The notes under the pieces were generated by a model. It worked only from the letters and a program-made list of their open reading frames with translations, ran no database searches and was not told the DNA's origin. Positions 34,486 through 42,803 of a stretch of 64,000 nucleotides of DNA are shown piece by piece. The stretch's first letter is position 1; every line of letters starts with the position of its first letter. Made by a program: the position numbers and the translations under genes. Source of the DNA: an uncultured Eubacteriales bacterium (lineage in GTDB: Bacteria; Bacillota; Clostridia; Lachnospirales; Bianqueaceae); the NCBI GenBank assembly GCA_900315265.1, contig OMYN01000009.1, forward strand, positions 1-64,000, read 5' to 3'.

Positions 34486-35841
34486 ATGGCCGGAAAATCT
34501 TATACGATGGACATGACAGAAGGGTCGATCATCAGCAAGATGATCGTATTTGCCCTTCCTTTGATGCTGTCCAGTGTGCTGCAGCTGCTGTTCAATGCGG
34601 CTGATGTGATCGTAGTAGGCCGTTTCGCCGGCGAGCAGTCTCTGGCGGCGGTCGGTTCGACAGGTGCTTTGATCAATCTTTTGATCAGTGTTTTGATGGG
34701 CCTGTCGGTCGGGGCAAACGTGCTGATCGCCCGTTATTATGGGGCAGGGGACGCCAAAAACTGTCAGGAAAGCATCCAGAGTTCCATCCTGTTTTCTTTG
34801 GTCGGCGGCGCGGTCATGGCTGTGGTCGGCATCGTCCTGTCGCGTCCTTTGCTTTTTCTGATGGGAACGCCGGATGATGTCATTGACAAGTCCGTTACTT
34901 ACATGCGGATTTATTTCGTAGGCATGCCGGTCATGGCCCTCTATAACTTCGGCTCGGCGGTCCTCAGGTCCAAGGGAGACACACGGAGGCCCCTTTATTT
35001 TCTTATCATAGCCGGCATCCTCAACGTGGGACTTAATCTGTTCTTCGTCATCGTATTCCACATGGATGTTGCAGGTGTGGCGCTGGCGACCGTCATCTCT
35101 CAGGCTCTTTCGGCTGCCCTGATCCTGATCGCCATCATCCGCGACCAGGACATCTGCCGGCTGGACCTGAAGGGGATGCGCTTTTACGGCGATAAAATGA
35201 AAGAAATGGTGCGCATCGGTCTGCCTGCCGGCCTTCAGGGGGCCGTGTTCAGCATTTCCAACGTTTTGATCCAGTCCAGTGTCAACTCTTTCGGGTCGCT
35301 GGTCATGGCGGGCAATACGGCGGCTGCCAATATCGAAGGCTTTATCTATGTCGCTATGAACTCCATATATCAGACATCCCTGAGTTTTTCCAGCCAGAAC
35401 GTAGGTGCCAGGAAATATAAAAGACTTACCCGTATCACACTGGATGGTGTCGGCATCGTAACGGTCATCGGACTGGCTCTGGGCATGCTGGCCCTGATCC
35501 TCCGCTATCCGCTGCTGAGTATTTATACGGACAATCCGGATGTCGTCAAATTCGGCATCATCCGTATGATGATCATCTGCCCTACCTACTGGCTGTGCGG
35601 CATCATGGATACGATGGTAGGCAACCTGAGAGGGCTCGGTTATTCGATCATGCCCATGATCGTTTCCCTGACCGGAGCCTGCGGTCTGAGGGTCGTCTGG
35701 ATCCTGACCCTGTTCCGCATGGATCCTTCTCAAAAGATCCTTTACATCTCGTATCCGGTCTCCTGGGCGGTAACGGCTCTGGCTCATATCATCTGCTATA
35801 TCGTTGTCAAGCGTAAATTTGATAAAGAACATCAAATTTGA
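34486..35841 (+). CDS. MATE-family multidrug/Na+ efflux transporter
   Basis: A 451-residue integral membrane protein with twelve hydrophobic helices in two homologous halves. The N-terminal motif is FALPLMLSSVLQLLFNAADVIVVGRFAGEQSLAAVG and the matching half begins near residue 235 (IGLPAGLQGAVFS), both typical of MATE exporters that expel cationic drugs using Na+ or H+. GGGGGACAGGT lies before the ATG. The C-terminus ends early, at a 19-bp tandem duplication that puts a stop in frame. A long opposite-strand reading over the same region is a shadow. Confidence 0.88.
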   Translation: MAGKSYTMDMTEGSIISKMIVFALPLMLSSVLQLLFNAADVIVVGRFAGEQSLAAVGSTGALINLLISVLMGLSVGANVLIARYYGAGDAKNCQESIQSSILFSLVGGAVMAVVGIVLSRPLLFLMGTPDDVIDKSVTYMRIYFVGMPVMALYNFGSAVLRSKGDTRRPLYFLIIAGILNVGLNLFFVIVFHMDVAGVALATVISQALSAALILIAIIRDQDICRLDLKGMRFYGDKMKEMVRIGLPAGLQGAVFSISNVLIQSSVNSFGSLVMAGNTAAANIEGFIYVAMNSIYQTSLSFSSQNVGARKYKRLTRITLDGVGIVTVIGLALGMLALILRYPLLSIYTDNPDVVKFGIIRMMIICPTYWLCGIMDTMVGNLRGLGYSIMPMIVSLTGACGLRVVWILTLFRMDPSQKILYISYPVSWAVTALAHIICYIVVKRKFDKEHQI

Positions 35842-35852
35842 TAAAGAACATC
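35815..35852 (+). repeat. 19-bp tandem duplication across the MATE stop codon
   Basis: AAATTTGATAAAGAACATC occurs twice in direct tandem (35815-35833 and 35834-35852). The second copy shifts the frame and creates the TGA. With one copy the frame would stay open for 24 further, basic residues to a TAA at 35927-35929. Confidence 0.9.
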
Positions 35853-35908
35853 AATTTTCACAAAAAGGTCTGAAAAAACGGAAGCAGCTTAAAATTTATT
35901 TAATCCGG

Positions 35909-35937
35909 TTGAAGGAAGAAGTCAAGTAAGCTATAAT
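35909..35937 (+). promoter_or_regulatory. Promoter of the acidic membrane protein
   Basis: TTGAAG (35909-35914) and TATAAT (35932-35937) are 17 bp apart, 33 bp before the ATG. Confidence 0.75.
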
Positions 35938-35970
35938 AAGGCAAATTACGGATCAAAAGGAGGCAGTGCG

Positions 35971-36393
35971 ATGAATCAGGTTATCAGCGATCTATTTGAT
36001 AAAGACCTGGCTGTTGCCGCTGTTGTCCCCAAAATCAAAAAAAACCTAAGGAATAAGGTGGAAAAAACGATGGAAACTGTATATGTAAAAAAAGGCCATA
36101 AAGGTTTATGGATCACCCTCATCGTTCTGTGCGCTGTTGCTGTCGGCGTTTATTTCCTGCTCCGTTATCTGCATAAAGACGATGAGTTTAAAGACGATCT
36201 GGACGATGATGATCTGGATTTTCTGGACGATGACGATGATGAAAAAGAAGATGAGGATGAGGATGAAGCGGATGAATCCGAGGAAGAGACTCAGCCTACT
36301 TCTTATGCAGAAGCTCCGGTAGAAAGTGCCGCCGAAAAAACAGCAGAAGCAGCAGAAGAAGAGACCGAAGAGGCGGCCGCTGCCGAAGAATAA
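35971..36393 (+). CDS. Single-pass membrane protein with acidic tail
   Basis: A 140-residue protein of unknown function. Residues 1-45 are basic, a single helix spans about 47-66 (LWITLIVLCAVAVGVYFLLR), and the rest is extremely acidic, first an Asp run and then Glu/Ala. The ATG at 35971 has AAAGGAGG upstream; an internal ATG at 36070 would still keep the helix but has a poor ribosome site. The acidic tail could bind cations or basic proteins, but no domain is recognisable. Confidence 0.68.
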   Translation: MNQVISDLFDKDLAVAAVVPKIKKNLRNKVEKTMETVYVKKGHKGLWITLIVLCAVAVGVYFLLRYLHKDDEFKDDLDDDDLDFLDDDDDEKEDEDEDEADESEEETQPTSYAEAPVESAAEKTAEAAEEETEEAAAAEE

Positions 36394-36425
36394 GTTTGAT
36401 TCGTTAAAGATCCCAGAGGACTTGT

Positions 36426-38135
36426 ATGAAAGAACGCGTTCTGTTGGAAGGCGTTGTTTCGGAGGTTTCTTTTCCCAACAAGGGTAAATTGGCGCCGACA
36501 GACCGGCGTCCTTCTGCAGAGGAAGCTCAGCCGCCTGCCGGCATTTTGTATATAGAGCCGACGAAAGAATATCCTTCTTTACATGTGAAAAATGCCCTTC
36601 CCGGCCAGAAATGGCTGGTATCGACTGCCAGAAGAGGCAGGTACAGCCATGAGGGACATCTGGTCAAGCTGCTCGAAAGGGCCCCCTATGAGATCGAGTC
36701 AAACTGCCCTTATACGGGCAGCTGCGGGGGATGTCTTTTCCAGACTGTACCTTACCATAGGCAGACCGCCTGGAAAGAAGATCAGGTCAAAAAGCTGCTT
36801 TCCGGTATCGAGCATATTGACGAAGCCCAGTGGGATCCGATCGTGGAGAGTCCCCTTACCCAGGGATACCGCAATAAAATGGAGTTCAGCTTCGGCGACG
36901 AAGTCAAAGACGGGCCTTTGACACTGGGAATGCATCGGAGAGGTTCTTTCCATGATGTCATCAGCACACCGGACTGTCAGCTGGTCGCGGACGATGTCAA
37001 AAAAACGGTAGAAGCAACACTGGAATATTTCACCGGGCAGGGAACGCCAAAATACAACAACATGACTCATGTCGGCGTTTTGCGCCATCTGGTCGTAAGG
37101 CGCAGCTATCTGACAAAGCAGATCCTGATCAATCTGGTCACTTCGTCTCAGGCTCCTGAGGAGTTGATCGACGGTTGGCGCCGGGCTATGCTGGCTTTGA
37201 AAGGAGTATCTTTCGCCGGCATCCTGCATACCGTCAATGACCAGGTCGCGGATGCTGTCAGGGCGGAGAAGCTGGAAATTTTGTACGGCAGGGCAGAGCT
37301 GACTGAGCAGCTTCTGGGACTTACCTTTACCATCTTTCCTTTTTCCTTCTTTCAGACAAATACGGCAGGGGCAGAAAAGCTCTACGAGGTGGTACGTTCC
37401 TTTGCCGGTGATGTGACCGGTAAAACGGTTTTCGATTTATATTCCGGTACAGGTACCATCGCCCAGATCATGGCGGCGGCCGGTGCTAAAGAAGTGGAGG
37501 GCATCGAGATCGTGGAAGAAGCCGTTCAGGCTGCCAAGGTCAATGCAGCCGCAAATCAGCTGGATAACTGTCATTTTATCGCGGGAGATGTGCTGGAGCA
37601 GGTCGAGACCTTGAAAGGCAGGCCGGACCTGATCGTGCTGGACCCGCCCCGGGAAGGGATCCATCCCAAGGCCATAGGCAAGATCATCGAATTTGCTCCC
37701 CGGGAATTTATTTATGTATCTTGTAAACCGACATCTCTGGTAAGGGATCTGCCCCTTTTGCAGGAAGCGGGCTGGCATATCGACCGCATCCGCTGCGTGG
37801 ATATGTTCCCCCAGACCCCGAATGTGGAGACGGTTGTCTTGCTTTCCAAGGGTGAGGTCGACTCGAGAAAGATTCGGGTTGAGTTCTCTTTGGAAGATAT
37901 GGATATGTCGGAGTTCCAAGATGGAGCTACCTATCCGCAGATCAAGGAGTATGTGTTGGAGCATACCGGATTAAAGGTGTCCAACCTCTATATCTCACAG
38001 ATTAAGCGGAAATGTGGGATTGAGGTAGGAAAAAACTATAACCTGCCAAAATCCGAGGATTCCAGACAGCCCCAGTGTCCGCCGGAAAAAGAGAAAGCAA
38101 TCCGAGAAGCGTTCAAATATTTTGGGATGATCTAA
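36426..38135 (+). CDS. rlmD: 23S rRNA m5U1939 methyltransferase RlmD with foreign C-terminal tail
   Basis: A TrmA/RumA-family enzyme that methylates U1939 of 23S rRNA. It has an N-terminal TRAM-like part, an iron-sulfur Cys set (CPYTGSCGGC plus PDC), the SAM site DLYSGTGTIAQ, VLDPPREGI, and the catalytic Cys in YVSCKPTSLVRDL. The native enzyme should end shortly after NVETVVLLS (about residue 475). Here about 95 more residues follow (VDSRKIRVEFSLEDMD... to KYFGMI). Such tails are seen where integrative elements enter the 3' end of rumA genes and replace the last codons. The catalytic domain is intact, so function is probably kept. Confidence 0.87.
   Translation: MKERVLLEGVVSEVSFPNKGKLAPTDRRPSAEEAQPPAGILYIEPTKEYPSLHVKNALPGQKWLVSTARRGRYSHEGHLVKLLERAPYEIESNCPYTGSCGGCLFQTVPYHRQTAWKEDQVKKLLSGIEHIDEAQWDPIVESPLTQGYRNKMEFSFGDEVKDGPLTLGMHRRGSFHDVISTPDCQLVADDVKKTVEATLEYFTGQGTPKYNNMTHVGVLRHLVVRRSYLTKQILINLVTSSQAPEELIDGWRRAMLALKGVSFAGILHTVNDQVADAVRAEKLEILYGRAELTEQLLGLTFTIFPFSFFQTNTAGAEKLYEVVRSFAGDVTGKTVFDLYSGTGTIAQIMAAAGAKEVEGIEIVEEAVQAAKVNAAANQLDNCHFIAGDVLEQVETLKGRPDLIVLDPPREGIHPKAIGKIIEFAPREFIYVSCKPTSLVRDLPLLQEAGWHIDRIRCVDMFPQTPNVETVVLLSKGEVDSRKIRVEFSLEDMDMSEFQDGATYPQIKEYVLEHTGLKVSNLYISQIKRKCGIEVGKNYNLPKSEDSRQPQCPPEKEKAIREAFKYFGMI
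37830..37870. other. Inferred left junction of the integrative element in rlmD
   Basis: Reading style and codon use change where the conserved RlmD end (VETVVLLS) gives way to the tail starting VDSRKIRVEF. The exact crossover bases cannot be fixed, because no clear matching core is seen at the right end. Confidence 0.5.
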
Positions 38136-38159
38136 CATCTCGCAGAATGGAGGTTTCTT

Positions 38160-38408
38160 ATGGATAGATTGATTTCTTGTGAGTTTAACATGGATACTGC
38201 CTGTGTGGAACTGAAATTTGCTGATGGAAGTATGATAGCGATTGACACTATCGCTGTGGAGAACGAGATTGCTGACAACATGTATCAGCGGTCAGAACTG
38301 GACTATCTAATCTACAATGACCCGATTGGATATGCTGACTTGATACTGAACGGCGAGCCTGAAGTATATTTGAAAACTGTAACGGAATACAGAAGTTTGG
38401 ACAGTTGA
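38160..38408 (+). CDS. DUF6061-like small element protein
   Basis: An 82-residue acidic protein beginning MDRLISCEFNMDTACVELKF, matching the pattern of DUF6061 proteins that sit at the ends of such elements. TGGAGG precedes the ATG and the gene follows the rlmD tail by 24 bp. The function is unknown. In the circular form of the element it would lie close to the recombinase gene. Confidence 0.65.
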   Translation: MDRLISCEFNMDTACVELKFADGSMIAIDTIAVENEIADNMYQRSELDYLIYNDPIGYADLILNGEPEVYLKTVTEYRSLDS

Positions 38409-38512
38409 TTTAGGAGCCCCCTATAGCTCAGCCTATGGGCGGCTTAAAATCTGTGATAGACCCGAATATGAACAAAAAGTTAATATTCAGAAAAATCCCC
38501 CTGCGTAAGGTC

Positions 38513-38543
38513 TTGCTTGTGACGCTGCGTAATGTTGTAAAAT
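38513..38543 (+). promoter_or_regulatory. MerR-type promoter with 19-bp spacer
   Basis: TTGCTT (38513-38518) and TAAAAT (38538-38543) are 19 bp apart, the long spacing used by MerR activators. The spacer contains ACGCTGCGTAAT, the same motif as at 48153 and 55025-55070. Confidence 0.7.
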
Positions 38544-38567
38544 AAGCGGCGTAAGGAGGTGAAAGCT

Positions 38568-39302
38568 ATGTCAAAATACACAACAGGAGAAATTGCAAAG
38601 CTTTGTGGCGTATCTGTTCGGACAGTGCAGTATTACGATTCGAGGAACATTCTCGTTCCCAGCGAGCTGTCGGAGGGTGGTAGGCGGCTTTATTCCGAAC
38701 AGGATCTGAAGCGAATGAAGATCATTTGTTTTTTACGAGATGCCGGAATATCTATTAACAACATTGGCGAGTTGCTGTCCGAAGATGATCCAGGCAGTGT
38801 CATATCTGTTTTGCTGGAACAGCAGGAACAGGCGCTTCGTGAGGAAGTAAGCGAACGGCAAGAAAAACTTGCTATACTTGATGGCATCAAAAAAGAGCTA
38901 AGAGGCATTGATAATTTCTCTGTTGAATCTATCGGTGATATAGCTTATGCGATGGAAAACAAAAAGAATATGCAAAAGCTCCATGCCATTCTGCTCATAA
39001 CCGGAATTCCGCTTGGCATTATCCAGTGGACATCGATTGTTCTGTGGATCACTATGGGAATTTGGTGGCCGTTTGCTGCGTACTGGTTTGTGGCAATTCC
39101 CTATGCCGTATGGGTATCAAACTTCTATTTCAAACGGGTAGTATATATTTGTCCGCAGTGCCACGAGGTATTTAAGCCAAACTTCAAGGAAGCGTTTTGG
39201 GCAAGACACACGCCGACACTCCGTAAACTGACCTGTACCTGTTGCGGTTATCACGGCTTCTGTGTGGAAACCTACGGAAAGGAGGAGAAAGAGAATGGAT
39301 AA
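38568..39302 (+). CDS. Membrane-anchored MerR regulator with zinc ribbon
   Basis: A 244-residue MerR-family regulator. The N-terminal winged helix (YTTGEIAKLCGVSVRTVQYYD, with GGRRLYSEQDL) is followed by a coiled dimer helix, then two hydrophobic segments (about residues 140-185), then a C-terminal Cys set (CPQC and CTCC) of a zinc-ribbon type. It should activate its own 19-bp-spaced promoter and the downstream exporter. A DNA-binding protein tied to the membrane is unusual for MerR and suggests sensing of an envelope-active compound. The ATG at 38568 follows AAGGAGGTG at good spacing. It overlaps the next gene by 8 bp. Confidence 0.83.
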   Translation: MSKYTTGEIAKLCGVSVRTVQYYDSRNILVPSELSEGGRRLYSEQDLKRMKIICFLRDAGISINNIGELLSEDDPGSVISVLLEQQEQALREEVSERQEKLAILDGIKKELRGIDNFSVESIGDIAYAMENKKNMQKLHAILLITGIPLGIIQWTSIVLWITMGIWWPFAAYWFVAIPYAVWVSNFYFKRVVYICPQCHEVFKPNFKEAFWARHTPTLRKLTCTCCGYHGFCVETYGKEEKENG

Positions 39303-39498
39303 GATTATGGAATTTCTCCCATTTTTGATCCCGTTGGTCATTGCAGAATTTGCATTGCTCGGCTATACTCTGCATCACATCTTGACCCACAAGAATTATA
39401 AACGAGGCAATCGCACGCTGTGGCTCATCATTACCATCGTGTTGATGAACTTTGTCGGGCCTATCATGTACTTCCTGCTCGGCAAGGAGGATGCGTAA
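39295..39498 (+). CDS. Small PLDc_N-like membrane protein (YxlE-like)
   Basis: A 67-residue protein with two membrane helices (about 7-27 and 42-62) and the short N-terminal pattern of PLDc_N proteins (LVIAEFALLGYTLHHI, NFVGPIMYFLLGK). Bacillus YxlE, a negative regulator in the sigY operon, has this form and precedes ABC genes yxlF and yxlG as this gene does. AAAGGAGGAG precedes the ATG. It overlaps the MerR gene by 8 bp and the ATPase gene start by 1 bp. Confidence 0.75.
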   Translation: MDKIMEFLPFLIPLVIAEFALLGYTLHHILTHKNYKRGNRTLWLIITIVLMNFVGPIMYFLLGKEDA

Positions 39499-40397
39499 TG
39501 GACATGCTGGCAATAACAAATCTTCAGAAACGCTTCGGGGACAAAGCGGTTCTGAAGGGGCTCGATCTGTCGGTTCCCGAACACAGCGTTTTCGGGTTTA
39601 TTGGTAAAAACGGAGCTGGTAAGACAACCACCATGAAAACGATACTTGGACTTCTCAAAGCAGATGGCGGCGAGATATTGGTATCAGGAGAAAAGGTTGT
39701 TTATGGACAGACGGCAACAAACAGACACATTGGTTATCTACCCGATGTACCGGAATTCTATCCATTTATGACAGCACCGGAATATCTCTCTTTTTGCGGT
39801 GAGATCACCGGAATGAGCAGAATTGAAATCAAAAGCAGAAGCAATGAGCTTCTGAAACTTGTTGGGCTTGGCAATGAAAAACATCGAATCAAAGGTTTTT
39901 CCAGAGGTATGAAACAACGGCTCGGAATTGCCCAGGCACTCTTAAACCGTCCGAAGCTGCTCATCTGCGATGAACCCACCTCTGCCCTTGATCCTGTGGG
40001 ACGAAAAGAAATACTGGATATTCTGATGGCAGTTAGAGAACAGACGACCGTCTTATTCTCCACACACATTCTGTCTGATGTGGAGCGCATCTGCACCGAT
40101 GTGGCATTTTTAAATGACGGTGTAGTGAACATCCAGGGGAAACTGTCAGATATAAAATCCCAATACCGTACAGAGGAGTATGTTCTTGAAACAGGAAACG
40201 AGGAAGAACTGAAACTGCTTATGAACGTATTTGCGGGACTAAAAAAATCCGGCATAAATACAGCCTCTTTCCGTGAGAACGATCACACCCTGTTTGACAT
40301 ACTGCGCTTTGTTACGGATAATCGTATCCGTCTGCTGAAAATAGAACAGGTTGAACCTACACTTGAAACTTTGTTTATGGAGGTGGTGGAGAAATGA
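39498..40397 (+). CDS. ABC transporter ATPase (YxlF-like)
   Basis: A 299-residue ABC ATPase: Walker A GKNGAGKTTT, signature FSRGMKQRLG, Walker B LLICDEPTSALDP, switch His in FSTHILSDVE, and a C-terminal extension common in exporters of the bacitracin/lantibiotic resistance class. The ATG at 39498 overlaps the previous stop (TAATG). It pairs with the downstream permease (4-bp overlap). It is probably an envelope-stress or antimicrobial exporter under MerR control. Confidence 0.87.
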   Translation: MDMLAITNLQKRFGDKAVLKGLDLSVPEHSVFGFIGKNGAGKTTTMKTILGLLKADGGEILVSGEKVVYGQTATNRHIGYLPDVPEFYPFMTAPEYLSFCGEITGMSRIEIKSRSNELLKLVGLGNEKHRIKGFSRGMKQRLGIAQALLNRPKLLICDEPTSALDPVGRKEILDILMAVREQTTVLFSTHILSDVERICTDVAFLNDGVVNIQGKLSDIKSQYRTEEYVLETGNEEELKLLMNVFAGLKKSGINTASFRENDHTLFDILRFVTDNRIRLLKIEQVEPTLETLFMEVVEK

Positions 40398-41164
40398 AAT
40401 CTTTACTTGCCTTTATGAAAAAAGAATGGATGGAACAGGTTCGATCAGGGCGGCTGTTGATTCTTGTCATAATCTTCATTTTGCTTGGTATCATGAATCC
40501 TGCTGTTGCAAAACTGACGCCTTGGCTGCTTGAAATGATGGCGGATTCTCTTGAAGCAAGCGGTATGACGGTTACGGCTGTTACGGTAAGCGCAATGGAT
40601 TCATGGGTGCAGTTCTTCAAAAATGCTCCGATGGGACTGATTGCATTTATATTGCTTGAAAGCAGCATCTTTACGAAAGAATATCAGTCAGGCACTTTGG
40701 TGCTTGCTCTGACAAAAGGACTCGACCGGCATAAGGTAGTGATTTCCAAAGCAATCATTTTGACTCTGCTCTGGACAGTTTGTTATTGGTTCTGCTTCAC
40801 TATCACCTTTGGCTACAACACTTATTTCTGGGATAATTCCATAGCGCAGAATTTATTTTTTTCTGTCATTTGCTGGTGGCTGTTTGGATCATTGGTGGTA
40901 GCTTTGACCGTGCTGTTTTCCACGTTGTCCAACTCAAACACGGGTGTGCTTGCCGGAACAGGCTGTACAGTTCTGGTATCGTATTTGATTGGCCTAATCC
41001 CGAAAGCAAAGGAATATCTTCCTACTCTGTTGATGGACGGAAATTCCCTCATTTACGGAACGGTGGAGGCACGGTCATATGTCACGGCAATTTACATCAC
41101 CGTTCTTTTGAGTGTGGTCTGTTTGGCAATCAGCTTTCCTGTCTTTAATAAGAAGTATTTATGA
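40394..41164 (+). CDS. ABC-2 type permease (YxlG-like)
   Basis: A 256-residue permease with about six hydrophobic helices, starting at residue 20 (LLILVIIFILLGIMNP), and an extracellular loop after the first helix. It is coupled to the ATPase by ATGA and ends at a terminator. It forms the membrane half of the MerR-controlled exporter; the substrate is unknown. Confidence 0.82.
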   Translation: MKSLLAFMKKEWMEQVRSGRLLILVIIFILLGIMNPAVAKLTPWLLEMMADSLEASGMTVTAVTVSAMDSWVQFFKNAPMGLIAFILLESSIFTKEYQSGTLVLALTKGLDRHKVVISKAIILTLLWTVCYWFCFTITFGYNTYFWDNSIAQNLFFSVICWWLFGSLVVALTVLFSTLSNSNTGVLAGTGCTVLVSYLIGLIPKAKEYLPTLLMDGNSLIYGTVEARSYVTAIYITVLLSVVCLAISFPVFNKKYL

Positions 41165-41166
41165 GC

Positions 41167-41197
41167 TAAAGGCATCGCTTCTGCGGTGCCTTTATTC
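41167..41197 (+). terminator. Terminator of the MerR-ABC operon
   Basis: TAAAGGCATCGC pairs with GCGGTGCCTTTA (one mismatch), followed by a short T-rich stretch. Confidence 0.72.
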
Positions 41198-41251
41198 CTT
41201 TGCTGGGATTTTGGATATTTTCGAAATTTCTACAAGCAGTCTTCTCAAAAT

Positions 41252-41281
41252 CGGTCAATGGATTTAGAATATGCTTGACCG
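41252..41281. promoter_or_regulatory. Probable TetR operator
   Basis: CGGTCAA (41252-41258) and TTGACCG (41275-41281) form an inverted repeat spaced by 16 bp, 24 bp before the TetR ATG, with a possible -10 (TAGAAT) between the arms. Confidence 0.6.
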
Positions 41282-41304
41282 AAACGGTTTATGGAGGTGA
41301 CACG

Positions 41305-41916
41305 ATGAATGAACGCTTTTATACCCTGCCGCCAGAGAAGCAGCAAGCTATCATCAATGCGGGCTACCGGGTATTTTCACAAAATTCGTACAAAAACAGT
41401 CCTATGAGTGAGATTGCTGCCGAGGCGGGAATCAGCAAATCTCTGCTGTTCCATTATTTTCACAACAAGAAGGAGTTGTACTTGTTCCTGTGGGACAAAT
41501 GCGCCGAAACGACAATTGAATTTCTGACCAGATATGGGTGCTACGGACAGACGGAGCTGTTTGAGAGCATGGAACGAGGTATGCGGGCGAAAATGGAAAT
41601 TATCCGTCTATACCCGGATATGGGTAATTTCACAATCAAGGCATTTTATGAAAAGGATGCAGGAATTAGCGCAGCTATTCAGGAGAGTTATCACAGGTAT
41701 TTCAACCTGAAAGCGGATAAGACACGCTTGAACCTCGATCCCTCTCAATTCATACCAGGACTGGATATTCCTATGATGTATCGGGAAATGTATTGGGCTT
41801 CGGAGGGTTATCTTTGGGAAATGGTGCAGCAAGGCAATGTGGATATAGAGAAAATGGAAAAGGATTTCACAAAACTGTTGGCCTTTTGGAAAAGCATCTA
41901 TCTGCGTAAGGAGTAA
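41305..41916 (+). CDS. TetR-family regulator
   Basis: A 203-residue TetR regulator with an N-terminal helix-turn-helix (ARG-like start at YRVFSQNSYKNSPMSEIAAEAGISKSLLFHYFHNKKELY, residues 17-54) and a variable ligand-binding C-terminal domain. GGAGGTGA precedes the ATG at 41305; a longer reading lacks a ribosome site. It is first in an operon with an ABC ATPase and permease, which it probably represses together with itself through the palindrome just upstream. Confidence 0.85.
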   Translation: MNERFYTLPPEKQQAIINAGYRVFSQNSYKNSPMSEIAAEAGISKSLLFHYFHNKKELYLFLWDKCAETTIEFLTRYGCYGQTELFESMERGMRAKMEIIRLYPDMGNFTIKAFYEKDAGISAAIQESYHRYFNLKADKTRLNLDPSQFIPGLDIPMMYREMYWASEGYLWEMVQQGNVDIEKMEKDFTKLLAFWKSIYLRKE

Positions 41917-41921
41917 AAGTC

Positions 41922-42803
41922 ATGGAAGCAATTAAAACGGAGAATTTAACCAAATATTACGGGAAATCCAGAGGTGTTTTGGAACTGAATCTGTCTGTGG
42001 AGCAGGGCGAAGTGTTCGGTTTTATCGGGCCAAATGGTGCGGGAAAATCTACCACCATTCGTACCCTGCTGGGACTGGTATCCCCCACAAAAGGCAGTGC
42101 TCAGATTTTCGGTATGGACACGGTAAAGAATAAAGAAGCTGTTTTGCAGAAGGTTGGGTATCTTCCGTCAGAAGCGATTTTTTATCCCGGCATGAAGGTA
42201 AAGGACATCTTGAAATTATCTGCCGACCTGCGCAAAAAGAATTGTGCAGCCGAAAGCAAATCCCTCTGTGAGCGTTTGCAGTTGGATAGAAACCGAAAGG
42301 TGGACGAATTATCCTTTGGCAATCGAAAGAAAGTTGCCATCATCTGTGCTTTGCAGCATCGTCCGGAACTTTTGATTTTGGATGAACCCACCGGTGGTCT
42401 TGATCCACTGATGCAGCGTGAATTTTTTGAAATCATCCGGGAGCGCAGCAGGCAGGGAACAACCGTATTTCTTTCCAGCCATATTCTATCCGAAGTACAG
42501 CATAATTGCTCCCGTGCCGCCATTATTCGGGAAGGCAGAATGATCGCTTGCGACAGTGTGGATTCTTTGGCAAAAACAAATGCCAAACGGGTGGCCCTGC
42601 GGGGGACTGTTGACCTGACGGATCTGAACGGAATTCGGGATCAGGTTACGGTAGATGGAACCACCAGCTTCCTATTCGGCGGCGATATAAACCAATTGCT
42701 TCGGCAGCTTTCGGACGGAAACATCTTGGACATCCATATTTCGGAGCCTGATCTGGAGGAAATCTTCCTGCATTATTATGAAAAGGACGGTGATAGAGTA
42801 TGA
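41922..42803 (+). CDS. ABC transporter ATPase of the TetR operon
   Basis: A 293-residue ATPase: Walker A GPNGAGKSTT, Walker B LLILDEPTGGLDP, switch His in LSSHILSEVQ. The usual LSGGQ signature is changed to LSFGNRKKV, as in several BcrA-like exporters. It starts 5 bp after the TetR gene and overlaps the permease by 4 bp. The role is efflux of an unknown toxic compound. Confidence 0.86.
   Translation: MEAIKTENLTKYYGKSRGVLELNLSVEQGEVFGFIGPNGAGKSTTIRTLLGLVSPTKGSAQIFGMDTVKNKEAVLQKVGYLPSEAIFYPGMKVKDILKLSADLRKKNCAAESKSLCERLQLDRNRKVDELSFGNRKKVAIICALQHRPELLILDEPTGGLDPLMQREFFEIIRERSRQGTTVFLSSHILSEVQHNCSRAAIIREGRMIACDSVDSLAKTNAKRVALRGTVDLTDLNGIRDQVTVDGTTSFLFGGDINQLLRQLSDGNILDIHISEPDLEEIFLHYYEKDGDRV

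Noticed and set aside
34384-35835. Opposite-strand open frame of 483 codons over the MATE gene
   Set aside because: Its product is rich in His, Asp and Gln with no domain, has no ribosome site, and the plus strand encodes a textbook MATE transporter.
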